A DNA stretch of 64,000 bases, taken from the NCBI RefSeq assembly GCF_003473485.1, contig NC_053046.1:12844001-12908000 (forward strand), read 5' to 3'. This document shows, piece by piece, positions 1 to 12,400 of the stretch. The notes under the pieces are model-generated. The model was given only the letters and a program-made list of their open reading frames with translations. It was not told the origin of the DNA and searched no databases. A program made the position numbers and the translations under genes. Each line of letters opens with the position of its first letter. Position 1 is the stretch's first letter. Source of the DNA: Medicago truncatula (lineage: Eukaryota > Streptophyta > Magnoliopsida > Fabales > Fabaceae).

Positions 1-1117
1 TAACTAGCTCAAACAAAGTTGTTTCTGTTAGCTGCTTACAAAAACTAACGTTTATAGAAATCAAATCACCAAGAAGCAAAGATAACTTAGCAACATGTTG
101 ATCATTCAAAAACTCAGTCAGTTGAAGATCTAAATGTTGTAATAATTGACACTTGGATAACAAGCGAAAGATTCCAGTATAACTATAACCAAAGCAATCT
201 TTGAGAACAAGACTCCTCAAAGGAAGTCCTTTCTCTGCGAGAGAGAAGAAGAGCTTATCCGGGGTATACGAAAACGAGAAATCAAGATAAGTCAAACCCT
301 TCAAACTGAACAAGGAGGCACTTAAAAGGGCACTAGGGTTTTGTAATTCAAATTTTTTTAATGACCGTAACATGCTAACAGACAAACACCTCAAACCTGG
401 TCTTTCACGGATGGCAGAAGCAACTCCGAAAACAGTTATAACACAACAGCGAATAATCACGATCTCTTCGAGAAACTTGCAATTCTTGCATAAATATAAA
501 AGTGATGTATCTGACATGAAAGTACCGGAGAGATTAATCTTACGTAGGTTGGGAAGGGCCGAGACAAATTTCCTTACCTCAACCTGAAGTATACCTCTCG
601 GGGAACTAAGGTCGACTTCTTGGAGGAAAGGAAAACAATTGAGAGTGAGTAACAAGTCCTTGTTTCTAGAAGGAACCATGTCAAAGCATTTGAGAGAGGT
701 CAAAGTTTTCTTCATATTTCCGTTCAAAGCTTGCAACCCATTGTCGGGAATGGCGGATGATCCGTTGGAGAGGTTTAGCGATACGAGATCTAAAGAAAAA
801 TGTGATATTTTGCTGAGAAGGTCGTTGAGGTCACAGTGAATTTGCGTGAGGTCGAGGGATGTGAGGGCCGGAAACCTGTGGAGGAGACGAGCAAGGAAAG
901 GAAGACGGAAGCTATCGAGGAAAAGAAGACCACGGAGAGTGAGGGATGATCGGAGACGGTTGGTGATGGAGAGGAACTGCTTGGAAACGAGGGAGAGATG
1001 TTCCAAGTAACTCTGGCCACCGTAGTTGTTCTCATTGAGGAATTGGAACACAGACTCCCAACACTCGTCGGGTAAATACATATCTGCTGCCAATCTTTTT
1101 CTTGAAACATCAGCCAT
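1..1117 (-). CDS. F-box/LRR-repeat protein, 5' part (C-terminus beyond the window)
   Basis: Reading the minus strand from an ATG at 1117 gives 372 uninterrupted codons that leave the window at base 1. Residues about 13-60 look like an F-box: LPDECWESVFQFL followed by a HLSLVSKQFL segment. The rest is a run of leucine-rich repeats with recurring LxxLDLS/LxxINLS cores, for example LTSLDL, LVSLNLS, LQEVDLS, LRKINLS, LTYLDFS and LQHLDLQ. Proteins of this type are substrate adaptors of SCF ubiquitin ligases: the F-box binds SKP1/ASK and the repeats bind the target. The target cannot be read from sequence. The ATG was chosen because the F-box follows closely and codons further upstream are not LRR-like. 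The 154-codon ORF on the same strand at 790-1254 is an out-of-frame shadow. Confidence 0.88.
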   Translation of the reverse strand, partial: MADVSRKRLAADMYLPDECWESVFQFLNENNYGGQSYLEHLSLVSKQFLSITNRLRSSLTLRGLLFLDSFRLPFLARLLHRFPALTSLDLTQIHCDLNDLLSKISHFSLDLVSLNLSNGSSAIPDNGLQALNGNMKKTLTSLKCFDMVPSRNKDLLLTLNCFPFLQEVDLSSPRGILQVEVRKFVSALPNLRKINLSGTFMSDTSLLYLCKNCKFLEEIVIIRCCVITVFGVASAIRERPGLRCLSVSMLRSLKKFELQNPSALLSASLFSLKGLTYLDFSFSYTPDKLFFSLAEKGLPLRSLVLKDCFGYSYTGIFRLLSKCQLLQHLDLQLTEFLNDQHVAKLSLLLGDLISINVSFCKQLTETTLFELV

Positions 1118-1177
1118 ATTCTCCGAGTTCTATCGCATATTGGCGGTGGAGGTACGACAAAGTGGTAGAGGTTGAGA

Positions 1178-1230
1178 AAAAGGAATAGGAGGTTTTTTTT
1201 TTTTTTTTTGAAAGAAAAGGAATAGGAGGT
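1178..1230. repeat. Poly(T) insertion flanked by a 16-bp direct repeat
   Basis: AAAAGGAATAGGAGGT occurs at 1178-1193 and again at 1215-1230. Between the copies lie only a run of about 17 T and the bases GAAAG. A target-site duplication around a bare poly(A) tail (seen here as poly-T) is what an almost completely 5'-truncated retroposon would leave. It lies 61 bp upstream of the F-box start codon, so probably in the 5' leader or proximal promoter. Confidence 0.6.
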
Positions 1231-1274
1231 TGTGGAGTGTGATTTTGTCGACATATATTAGGGTTTTAAATGAG

Positions 1275-2105
1275 ACTATTACTTTGTCACCCTATCTGTT
1301 TCTCGCTCTATTCTTTCACAAAATTGTTTTTCCGATTATGTAATCCGAATTTGAGTTTTTCCCACCCTAGAGTGAAAGAAATGAGTTTTTCACAATTTTG
1401 GATTTTGTAATCCAAAACCCTCCAAATATAGGGCGTGCTATATGACTTTTCCGGATTATTATAATCCGAACACACCCTAAACACTATTTTTTTTCAAGTG
1501 AAAAACAGTTCGGTTTAAATAATCCGAACTGTATCAGCACAAATTCTGAACATGTTTGTAACATAGATAATCATTTTATGGACAATATTAATCTTCCCAA
1601 CTCTCGTATTTCTGTTTTGGATCATTGTTAGCTGTTCTTAGTCAAAAATCGAGTTTTCGGGCTACTTGATCATATTACTCTGAAACTTCCCCAGCAAATA
1701 AAAAAAAAAAATCAAGGATCTAGATCCAAAATTTCATCGTTTAGACCCATTTTTCAATTTTTTTTTTTTTAAATTTTTCATATATTCAAAAAAATCTGAA
1801 AAAATTTGCATTAATTTTATTTGATTTTTAGAATTTTTTTGGTCGTATTTTTTTTATTTTTGAGATTTTATTTGACTGGTTTTTAGCATTTTCTACTTAG
1901 TTTTTTTGTTGTTTTTAAAAAAGCAAAACTCAAAACTGTTGAATTGTGAGAGAGTATGATGGCTGATCATACATAAGCATTGTTCGGATTTTAGAATCCG
2001 AATTCACTTCGGATGTTTTCGGATTTTATAATCCGAACACCCAAGGGCATTTTTGGAAATTTTAAAGGGTGCGTGAGAATTGGATAGGGTGGAAAAAGTA
2101 ATAGT
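1275..2105. mobile_element. 831-bp non-autonomous element with terminal inverted repeats
   Basis: The left end ACTATTACTTTGTCACCCTA and the reverse complement of the right end (ACTATTACTTTTTCCACCCTA type) match over about 35 bp, continuing through a shared TTCTC[AG]C segment. There is no coding potential. The interior carries several short palindromes built on TTCGGATT...AATCCGAA, near 1330-1350, 1452-1470, 1508-1530, 1982-2000 and 2020-2036. TTTTAA flanks both ends but no clean target duplication is visible, so the superfamily is unassigned. Confidence 0.65.
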
Positions 2106-4799
2106 TTTTAACTTATTGGTTCGAGTTGGATATCTACTGAAGCCCAAATACCTGTCATATGCATGTAACGCGAAAATTTTAAAATTTAAGATATGATACG
2201 TTTAAAATATGTTAAAAATAATTATGTACATTACTTTAAAAAAACATTGACTAGATTTTGTTACTATATAATCATAAAAATTACAATTTACAATATATAA
2301 TACATGTGATAAAATAAAAAATGTGAAGTTTTCGTATAAATTATATTCTATTTTTATTCATATATTAGGACATCAACAAATACATCAATAAAGGAACTCA
2401 AAACAAAGTTTGTTTAATGTTAATTGATTGAATTATCTCTCTCGTTACCCTCATCCAACAAAAACATAATTTTAAATTGATTAATCGAAAAACAATTATA
2501 TTGATTGAATTATATACATCTCCATTGAATTTTCACAACAAAGACTCACTTTTCCCCTTCATTTTTTCTAAGATACGTATATGTAAAGTATCTTATAAGT
2601 ATATGTGGGTACGTATCCATGCAGTATTGATATATGATACAGATCCGTCTCCATATTTAAAGTATCTGAACTTCATAGAATAAGTACTACTTCTATTACT
2701 CTTTGATCACGAATGTCAACACCGACACTTATGTGTTTTTTTTTTCGGCATAGACAAAGAACAATAAAATTGTAAAACATAATTAAATGAAATATAATAT
2801 ATTCAAAGAATAATATTAGAGAAATATTATTATATTAATGTTGATAGTATAAAAATAGATATTAGATTTTTAAAATTTATCATATCGACTTTCTCATACT
2901 GGTGCATAAAAATTTGTTTAATTAATCAAATTTAAATCTCACTAAGTTACCAAATCAAATCTTAGGCATTATTTATTTTTGCCAAAACTCACATGCTGAT
3001 GCTAGATTCAATGGAATTTGTTTGCAATCTACCACTTTCAATTTACTCGATTATGCTTCTTCTCATGAATCAATTTCTTAGATCTCATTCATTAAAATTT
3101 GTTCTGTTTTTCTTTTCATGGAGTTTTTGCTTTTGTGTTCTTTCTTTTATTTTCTTATATTTGTATTTGCGATTCTCTTCTTTGTGGTCTTCCTATGTTA
3201 ATGATTTGTAATTTTTATGAGTTTTCTATTTTATTCTGAATATATATTGTGAATATATGTTGTGAATCCTACCTCATCTATTTTATTTTGATCAGTTTTT
3301 GAAGTGATATTTTAACCGATTCAACTCGCCTGAACCAACCGAGAAACCATCGAAACCGAAACTGACCAAACCGTAGCACTAGGTGGACGAAATTGGGTGT
3401 AATATTCTCATCCGTGGATTACGGTGGATTGGGGTTTTTCACCCGAAATCCGACCGAACCGACCGATTGTCCAGCCCTAGAAAATAGGATAGGATGATTC
3501 ATTAACTCAGGGTTAGCCCAAGGAACTCCGACTAAAACAAGGGCTTTAGGCCGCCGAACCTTTTTCCCTTTAAATATATTTATGTTAGTTAAATTCTTTA
3601 TACATTTCCGTGCTTAGTTCAGTTAGCAGTTAAGTGGAGAGTTGTTGATTTGTAGTTCATGTAGCAAGTTTAATACCAATGTAGCTACTTTATTAATTAT
3701 ACGTATCTTAAATTCTTTTTTACGTATCCTAAATTCTCTGTCTTCAGATTTTTATGAATATGACGTTATTTGTTGGACATATATTAAGCCAAATTGTATG
3801 CAACCAAACTATGCAAAAGTAAAAATGTAATATTTGTGTTAGAATTCAATATTACTTTGATATATCAAGGTTTAAGATTGGCAAATGATATCTATATTAA
3901 ATATTATTTTTAACATATATGATTAACTAAACATTTATTTTAAACATTTCTTGCACTAACGAAATTGACTATAATGGAAGCCGTATAGTGTGCATGCCTC
4001 AAATAAAACTACACATCTAATGTTGTTAATTTTTATGTTTCTCAATCATGACACTTAAAAGACCTCAATTTAAAATTCATTCATTTTAGGCCATGAAATG
4101 CATTGGTCGGCCCTGCGTTAACTAATTTCCGAAAATGAGATCATGAATATCATTAGATTCTCGCAGTAACTTATATTTTACATCCAAGAAAATAATATTA
4201 TATATGTGCAGCTGTAAGTTCTGTTTACAGTAGTGAATTAACTTAGGCATGAGCTGGATTAGGTCATAGGTTTTACATAAATTTCAACCTTCTAATGGAC
4301 TTCTTCTAAAAATAAAAAATAAAACTTCTAATGTAAATACATGAAACTCTTTTGATCAATTCTTCTAAATAAACAAGCAAAGTTTATCTTCCTCATCCCC
4401 GTTAAAACATATCTCTTTTAAAGACACTCTTCAATAATTTATCTCGTAATTACTTCTAAGTTTATATTCCAAGTTTTCAGAACATAAATTTATAATTTAG
4501 TGGATTCTCAAGGTTGTTCATCAAAGAAATTGGTCACCAAAATATAAACCGTCTATTTTAATATAAGTTTTTATAAACTACTAAGCGACATCATAAAAAG
4601 TTGATGTCCTCGAAAGGGGGACGTTAGGCTATCACCCATGGATATTCTTGTTTATAATTGCAATATCAAATATAAATTTCTTACTCACACTTATAAAATG
4701 TTTTTCTTATCAAATAATGAAATGTCCTTCTCAACTTAGTTATACTCTAAGGGTCTACTCAATTTTATTTTTTTGAATAACCTAGGGTCTACTCATATA
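2106..4799. other. AT-rich intergenic DNA, no gene seen
   Basis: Only short ORFs of AT-rich composition are present. A more GC-rich patch at about 3310-3480, with repeated ACCGA/CCGAAACCG words, looks like a decayed dispersed repeat. Confidence 0.6.
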
Positions 4800-4808
4800 A
4801 TGTTTATT

Positions 4809-5079
4809 GAGCAATGCTATATATCAAGAAAGATTTTATCAAGAAAATTCCAAAAATGACATGGCAGAATAACCACCCTTAGATTTTATCAAGAAATAGT
4901 CCTGAAATTAATGTTAACCAATAAAATCTCAGCCTGGCCGGAAATCATGGGGTGGTGGGTGTTATGTATTTTCTTTTTTATGAAAGATTAATAAATGAGA
5001 CTGAAATCTAAAGGTGGTTATTGTGCCATGTCATTCTTGAATTTTTCTTATAAAATCATTCTTGATATCTAGCATTTCC
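4809..5079. mobile_element. Mutator-type MITE, 271 bp, with 9-bp TSD
   Basis: The two ends are inverted repeats of about 75 bp, both running GAATGCTA-like, ATATCAAGAA, GATTTTAT, AATGACATGGCA, AATAACCACC and TAGATTT. The element is flanked by the perfect 9-bp direct repeat ATGTTTATT at 4800-4808 and 5080-5088. Nine-base duplications with long TIRs are characteristic of Mutator-like elements. No coding sequence. Confidence 0.88.
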
Positions 5080-5088
5080 ATGTTTATT

Positions 5089-5783
5089 TTAGCTTTTTAA
5101 ACTGTTTGATTATTATTTATTTTTTGTATAAATTTAAGGTTTCAGATCATTGAAAAATAATACATCACACAACTTACGTCTCAAACTCGATCGGACGTGC
5201 ATGTACGTAGAAGTCATGTTAAATGTGTCATCACTTATTTACAAATCTCCATAAAAGTCATACTTTCCATTAACGTACAAACAAATTGTTTTTTTTTTCC
5301 GACAAAAACGTACCAACAAATAGCGCTGCGTATAAACTATCAATATGTAGGACATATAAATTTTTCAATTTACACAATCATGTTCCAAAAATATACTGTT
5401 TTTTTCTTTGAACAAATAAAAATGGAATATATTGTTCAAACGAAAGTGGTTAACCCCTTAATCCCGCACAAGGTGTGATAAGAATGATGAATCACACAGT
5501 ATCAGTTAAAAACCAAGGTACCAACAAAACAGATACGACCACCAAAGAAAAAATAAATTACATGACACCCATACATAGAATTGGATGTCTCCACCAATCA
5601 TGAAACCAAAAGTAAGAGGAACATAATTCGAAGAAAGCCATAAAAAAGAATTAAGCTTCACTTTCTCAAGAATGTCGTAAAAATATACTTTTATTTGCAT
5701 GTATCTATGGGCATCATGTTAAAAATGATACTCAACTTAATTATTAAGTAAGGACATCGCGATAAAATATGTGATGTGAATTT
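5089..5783. other. Intergenic DNA, nothing recognised
   Basis: AT-rich sequence with short ORFs only. I see no homology or repeat structure that I can name. Confidence 0.5.
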
Positions 5784-6100
5784 TTTTTTTTTGATAAGCA
5801 AGGAGAGTGGACAGACATCAAGAGGCATCATCAACATCCCAACTAGGTTGGCACGTCGAGATACCTCTATCGTATACCGCCACGCTCAAGAAAATTTTAT
5901 TAAAAAAAGGGGAAAAAATACAAAAGGAGGGGGGACTAGACCAAAACCCTCAAAAAACAGAAAAGAAATGGAACAGAAAAATAAATAGAAGAAACAACAA
6001 AAACCATCCAAAAAAACAGATCAGGGGAATCTGTAGTTTGGAAAACCACTTCTATCCCGAAAGAAATCAAGGCTCAAAATGCTAGGAAGGGAATTTAGCC
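5784..6100 (-). mobile_element. LINE 3'-end remnant (poly-A tail at left)
   Basis: A run of T at 5781-5791, followed rightward by GATAAGCAAGGAGAG and a C/A-rich stretch, reads on the minus strand as a LINE tail: GAGGGTTTTGGT, a pyrimidine-rich segment, then poly(A). The GAGGGTTTTGGTTTGAT-type segment recurs before poly(A) at 42540-42729 and 60240-60350 on the plus strand. No intact protein. Confidence 0.55.
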
Positions 6101-6469
6101 AAACCCCACCAACAATGGAATGACCTGTGAAGCCCCGATACTTCAAAATGGATGACGTACCGTATCCCCTGCGTATCCTGCACCGATACTTCCTGATACG
6201 TATCCGGAGAGTATCCAAATATTAAATTTTATTTTTTTAAAAAATAATTATCCGATACATCCCCCGATACGCACGGATACTTGTGTTTTTTTATATTATT
6301 TTGATTTCTGTTTTTTTTTTTTGTGTAAAAAATAAGAATAAAAACATTATATTACTATAATATATATACATTTCCTTTATCTTTCTTTAGTGCTAGTACG
6401 ACCCACACCACACCACACAACCAATTGCATCTTTCCCTTTCTAAGAAATTAGGGTTTCAACTTTTTCTT

Positions 6470-6842
6470 CCAAAGTGGTCGCCGTCCACTTTGGCCACCG
6501 TCAAACTATCCAAAAGCTTGCTTTAAAGCTTCTTGTGCAACCTTGTTCTTCCTCCTGTTGTGAGAGAAATTTGAGTACTTTCTCTTTTATCCATTCTTTG
6601 AAAAGAAACAAAATGGATCCAAAAAGGGTAGAAGATTTGGTTTATGTGCATATTAATCTTCGACTATTGTCAAGGAAAGAAGATGGATATAAGAAAAGAC
6701 AATCAAGAATGTGGGACATTAGTGGAGATGCGCATGATCCGCTTGATGGTGTTGGAATTGAGTTAGCATAGTTGTCTTTGGATGAACTGGATTTGGAAGT
6801 TGATTTGTATCTTGATGATGGAAATGGAGGAGAGGAGATGTA
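6470..6842 (+). pseudogene. hAT-type transposase C-terminal fragment
   Basis: The reading frame gives IQKLALKLLVQPCSSSCCER, then STFSFIHSLKRNKM and RVEDLVYVHINLRLLSRK. This matches the conserved C-terminal dimerisation region of plant hAT transposases (QPCSSSCCERNWS..., IH..KRN.L.., DLV.VH.NLRLL). The frame is interrupted by a TAG at 6769-6771 and then continues in frame as an acidic tail (LSLDELDLEVDLYLDDG) to a stop at 6840-6842. Only the terminal part is present and no BED zinc finger or catalytic region lies upstream, so it is a dead fragment. Confidence 0.82.
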
Positions 6843-8584
6843 AACGTTAGTTACTTGTTAGTGTTAACTCTTAGTACTTATGTGTTTTTTTTTTGGATAT
6901 AATGATTCTTTTTTGGATCGATATAGTATAGCACTAACAAGAAATTCAATTCAGCATTGTTTTGATATCTTTTGAGTCAAATATAAGAAAAAAAACATAA
7001 ATTTTCAAGTTCAATGTGCATTTTGCACATAATTGGAAGACATCGAGGGATATTTGCAAAACGTCATGCTGACTAACAGAAGAATTTAACAGTGGGGATA
7101 AATTGATTAACACTGTCAATAATAGCTTGCAAAAAATAGTGGTTTGTTCAAATTATGCTACACTAATATAGCATTATAGCACCTCTATAGCCGCTATTTG
7201 AAAACACCTTCGTACTAAATCGTTTATCACAAAACAGTAAGGGTTTGCTCTTAGGTTTTGTTTAATACGGACCTATAAAATTTTGGGTTCATCTTGGACC
7301 AATTTTATATCAGCCATAGATATAATGTTATTTAATTTAAGCGGTCAGTATTACCTATTGGCTACCTTTTCTTTAGGTTGATTGTTCAACTACTTTTCTA
7401 TTTGTGTATTAGCCCTGCAAATTTATTGAATCTAATAATAAACCATTAACACTTAATTTATTTTACTTTACTTCATCATCTTCTTCCTTGATCTAGTTGT
7501 TCATCTTCATGCGTATACATAAACTTCATCATTTTTTAGCTTCCTCTTTGATTAACAAAACGTCTAGAAAAATTATCAAAGGAAAATTTCCTTTAATATG
7601 AAACCCAATTAAACAACTTGAAGAAATTAGAATGACTGGATTAATGAATAATGATCAGTTTCCCAAAATTTAACGGGACAAAAAATTCTGAAACACTCGT
7701 TTTCCCTCATCAACCACCATCACCACAACTTCCCTCTCCTGAATATTCATATGAAGATATATAAAAAAAATATTCTTTATTTCCTTAAAAAATTGTTTCT
7801 TTTTCACTATCCCAATTCAAAATCAATAAACACAATTTCTCATATTTGGGGTTGGTTCAGATTTTATGCCAATTTTTTTGGCTCTGATTCAAAGAGAAGA
7901 CAAGATCCATACTTTATAATACCCCCGACACAAATTGAATTTATACCAACAAAATATTGAATCTGAGTGTGAGTGCGAATATTGTTTTTAGATCCAATAT
8001 TCTTTCCGTAAAAAACCAATTCGGGTATAAATACACAGTTTTTAGCTTCTTCCTTGGAGCTCCGTATATAAGCTTCTTCCTTGGAGATGCACAAGAGCAA
8101 CATAGATCTTGTTTTTAGCTCCGTATATAAGCTAACCTGATTATGTGAATAATGGATCTGAGTAGGGGTGTTTGTGGATGGGTTTAGCCAAACCCAAAAT
8201 CAAACTAGATAGGATACTCCGGTTTAGGTGAGGTAAAATAACCACCCGTTATACTATTTGGTGGATTTGGGCAAACCCGCTAATTTATGGGTTGAATTAG
8301 ATTGGCTAATGCGTTACCCTACTTATTTTCTAATTTTTTAATATTAAACGATTAAATGACAAGTCCTCATAATTTTGTTTTAAAATAGTACTCTACTTTT
8401 TAATTTTCTTAAAAAAAAATGTTTACTTATTTTATTATAATTTTATGCATCATAGAATATCAAATAATAAACTCCATTGCCGTTCAAAAAACTAATAAAA
8501 AAAAAAATGAACTCCTTCATAAAATACTTGCAACTAGGTAAGAAAGGTATTTTACCTACATGTGCATATTTATGATTTTATTAA
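6843..8584. other. Intergenic DNA, no gene seen
   Basis: AT-rich. At 8040-8130 TTTTTAGCT...CTTCCTTGGAG and CCGTATATAAGCT are repeated locally. At 8170-8330 there is a GGGTTTAGCCAAACCC-type decayed repeat. No supported coding region. Confidence 0.5.
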
Positions 8585-8901
8585 GGCAAAATTACATTTT
8601 TAGTCCTTTAACTTAATTTCAGGTAACAGTTTGGTCTTTTATCTTTTTTTTCATTTCAATTTGGTCCTTTTTGTCCATTTTCATATGAAATTTTAAGCTT
8701 AAAATTCATGATTTTATTTTCTTATGGTCTTTCAGTCTTCAAATCTATGATCCTCGTCTATGTTTGCATAAGAATATTAGATTTAAAGCTTGAAAATGTA
8801 TATGAAAATGGATAAAAAGGACCAAATTGAAATGAAAAAAAAGATAAAGGACCAAACTGTTACCTGAAATTAAGTTAAGGAACTAAAAGTCTAATTTTGC
8901 C
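8585..8901. mobile_element. Foldback MITE, 317 bp, 9-bp TSD (copy 1 of a family)
   Basis: The ends are long inverted repeats beginning GGCAAAATTACATTTTTAGT, including the CAGTTTGGTC and TTCAATTTGGTCC words. Most of the element is palindromic around a centre near 8740. It is flanked by a perfect 9-bp duplication, TTTTATTAA, at 8576-8584 and 8902-8910. A second copy lies at 29737-30055 with its own different 9-bp duplication, so this is a genuine mobile family of Mutator type. Confidence 0.9.
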
Positions 8902-9491
8902 TTTTATTAACCATTGTGAGGCTTATTAGTATTTACCATATATATGGGGGTATTATATAATTTAGCGTGTGACTGGATCAACTCACTGTAGCATGTATTT
9001 ATCATGAACAAAAAGAGTGATGGGTTCAGCCTAAACGGACCCTTGTTCTTATTCTGTTACACTAGCATTGCTATAGCTTTTGTTTGACAACACTAATACA
9101 AATATGCACGGACAAGGAGGTACAACAACAACAACAAATAATAGAATTTCAACACTAACATTTTATAGGGTAAGCGCAACAATAATATCTAATTAATCCG
9201 GAAAGAAATGAGAAAATTAAACTTTATAACTAACACCGTAGTTCAGACGGTGGTCCTATTTTTGAGGTGAAAAAATTAGCCAATTCCGATCATTAAGAAA
9301 AAGAGAGTATTCCAAAAATTCGCAAGATTTAGCATCACTCTATTTAGGCAAGCTGGTCCATCAATACCAGCAAAAAAAATTTGAAAATGGTTCTACGAAC
9401 TAACGTAATACTTGACCTAAATAAATCTTCCTAATCAAATCATCATCACAGTAGTAGTTAAACTCTCAAGTTTGATGATTATAGAACTATG

Positions 9492-12400
9492 CTATCCTCC
9501 CAACTCCTTCTTTGCAAACCATGCCCCAAAACCAGCTACAATAATCAGAATACCATTATAAATAATCAGATGTTGAATGAAATACAAAAAAAATACAAAA
9601 TAAATACAATAAACCAATATGCACTCTCACCTTTGCTCTCCCATTCCTTTTTATAAAAAGCTGAAAAATCACAAAATCAAGGTAAAAATATAACTTAATA
9701 ACATCAATATAATTTAAACAATTTAATAAAATCAATATAATTTATCCTCACCAGATATCTGTTCTTCGGTACATCCATCAATAAAGTCACATGCTCTAGT
9801 CACTTCATCGCTCACTACAAAAAGCAAAATCAATTTAGCTATAAAAACCATGGCAATAAAGAGCTCTTTGTTGTTGCATTACTGTTATCCTCTCTTCACT
9901 GGAAAATAACTCATTTCATGACCTATAGTCATAATTGATAATACTCAAGAAAAACGTACAAGCAGGCAGCAATAAAAATCATTGCAAGAGCTATTTTTGT
10001 GTTGTTGGGAGGAACATGCATTTCTACTTCAATAAGGCAGTGACAGGAAGAAATAAAAAAAAGGCATAGTGGGTGAAAGAGAAAGAGATGGTGGTTTATT
10101 CTTTGTGCAAATTAAAATTGTGCAAATTAAACTAATCAACATATCGTGTTCGCTTACCTGGATCAGATGGTGGCTTGTTCTTGAAAAGTCTATCAAGCAG
10201 TGTTAGAGTCTCACGATTTGATGAAGTTTCAATACCACCAGAAGCCATCTTATCGAATTTTTGCAATACTTCATATGCTTTCATAGCAGCTGAAACAATC
10301 AAAATAAAATCAATATACAAAACAAGAGGAACAGAAAAATCAAAATAATAGGAAATATTTATTGCTTACTCATATCAGCTGAGTTCTTAAAACGCTCGAC
10401 AGAAACAGAGAAAACCACGATAGATTTAGCCTCCGGTAGCCCCAAATTGACTCCAAGCTGTCGTCATATTTGTTGTCAGAGGGACATTTTAATTTGAATT
10501 TAAATTTATGAGACTCACCACAATATGTAGCTAACATAATTACCTTAAAATAAGCCTGAAGTAGCTTAAACAGCTTGTCTGAAACATTTCTCGCCTGCTG
10601 TGTAGCATCTCTTAACAGTTTGATGTCATTGTTTTGGAAGACAACTTTCATTCTATTAATAACATCTCTCAATGTTTTGCCACCAAGTAACCTGGAAAAA
10701 AAATTATAGATCAAATTGAAATAAATTTTAATAAATAAATTGATACGAAGATGTAACATACATCATTAGGCGCTCAAGGCAATGAAGGTTTGCCTCAAGG
10801 ATATCCTTATCAATTTGTGCAACAGATTTGTTCCTGCTTAAAAAAACAAAGGAAATAAAGTTACTGAATATGAATAATAAACCCTGAATGATTAAAACAG
10901 AAAAGAAGAAACAGGAATCCTTTAATTACATACACACACCCTTCTACTTTAGTTTGCACACACCGGGGACACACTCTACTGATAATTTGTTAACATGAAG
11001 CTTGAACTTACTTGCACTGTGAACAATTAAGTGTCTCTAATGGTTTTTAAAATCCATCAAACATTCGCAATGTTAAACAGGATTAACTTCAATCAACCCC
11101 AGAAACATGGTGAGCAGATGAGTGCAAATAAAAAAAAAGTAAAAGAACAATAGAAGAGGATAAAAAAAAAAATCATCAACCAATTCCAACAGTTCTAACA
11201 ATAAAGAGATGACGCTGTTCTCAAAATGAGAATGGCTTGGTAATCTCAAACATTTTCAACTGAGGGCTTGTTTGGATTGGTTTATTTGAGCTTATCTATT
11301 GACGTAAGTTTTGTGAAACTTTTCCGGAGAACTTATGAAAACAACTTATGACAATTTTCACAAGCTTTTTTCAGCTTATTTTTGTAAGTTCTCCAATATA
11401 GCTTATAAAATCAGCTAATAGCATGTACAAAAATAACACAACTTCATTTTATCATTTCTATAAAAATAGTTAATATAAGCTTATGCATAAGTGCTTATGA
11501 TGATAATTGTCTGTGCATAACTTAAATAGCATTTAGCAATCATCAACCAATTCCAACAGTTCTAACAATAAACAGATGACGCTGTTCTCAAAATGAGAAT
11601 GGCTTGGTAATCTCAAACATTTTCAACTGAGGGCTTGTTTGGATTGGTTTATTTGAGCTCATCTATTGACGTAAGTTTTGTGAAACTGTTCCGGAGAACT
11701 TATGAAAACAACTTATGACAATTTTCACAACCTTTTTTCAGCTTATTTTCATAAGTTCTCCAATATAGCTTATAAAATCAGCTAAAGCGTATACGGAAAC
11801 AGTTTTAACTTCATTTTATCATTTTCTATAAAAATAACTAATATAAGGTTATGCATAGGTGCTTATGATGATACGTGTTTGTGCAATAAGTTACAAATAA
11901 GTTGTTTATCCAAACAGACCCTAATAATAATAATAATAATAATAACAACAACTAATGATAACAATTAAGATTGTACTAAGAAAATGATAGCAATCAATGG
12001 AAGAGTACTTACGGGGATTCCTTTTTTCCATAGAAAAAAATCAGGGACTCCTCAATCGCAGCTATTTGCACACTAATGCGTGGAAAAATGAAGTTAAAAT
12101 AGTCCACCATAAGTGCAGTATAAGTCTCGCTCCATTCCAGACAGAGTAGGTTGCGCCTAAGGCAACATCCCAAAAGGCCCTAGTAAAAATAATAATAAAT
12201 TTATTATTATATTTATATATATATATATAGACCCCAAAACAATCTCATGTTCCGGTAATGTACTTTTCTACTTTCTTCTTTGTTTGAATTGCTAATTTCC
12301 ATCTTTTATAGGATGTTATTTCTTAATTCTTTCAAATATTTGTTTATGTTGAAAATTCTACCATCATTGTGGCCTCCTAATTGCGACATTTGGATTGTTC

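Noticed and set aside
790..1254. 154-codon minus-strand ORF
   Set aside because: Out-of-frame shadow of the F-box/LRR gene; the true frame continues to the window edge with clear LRR content.
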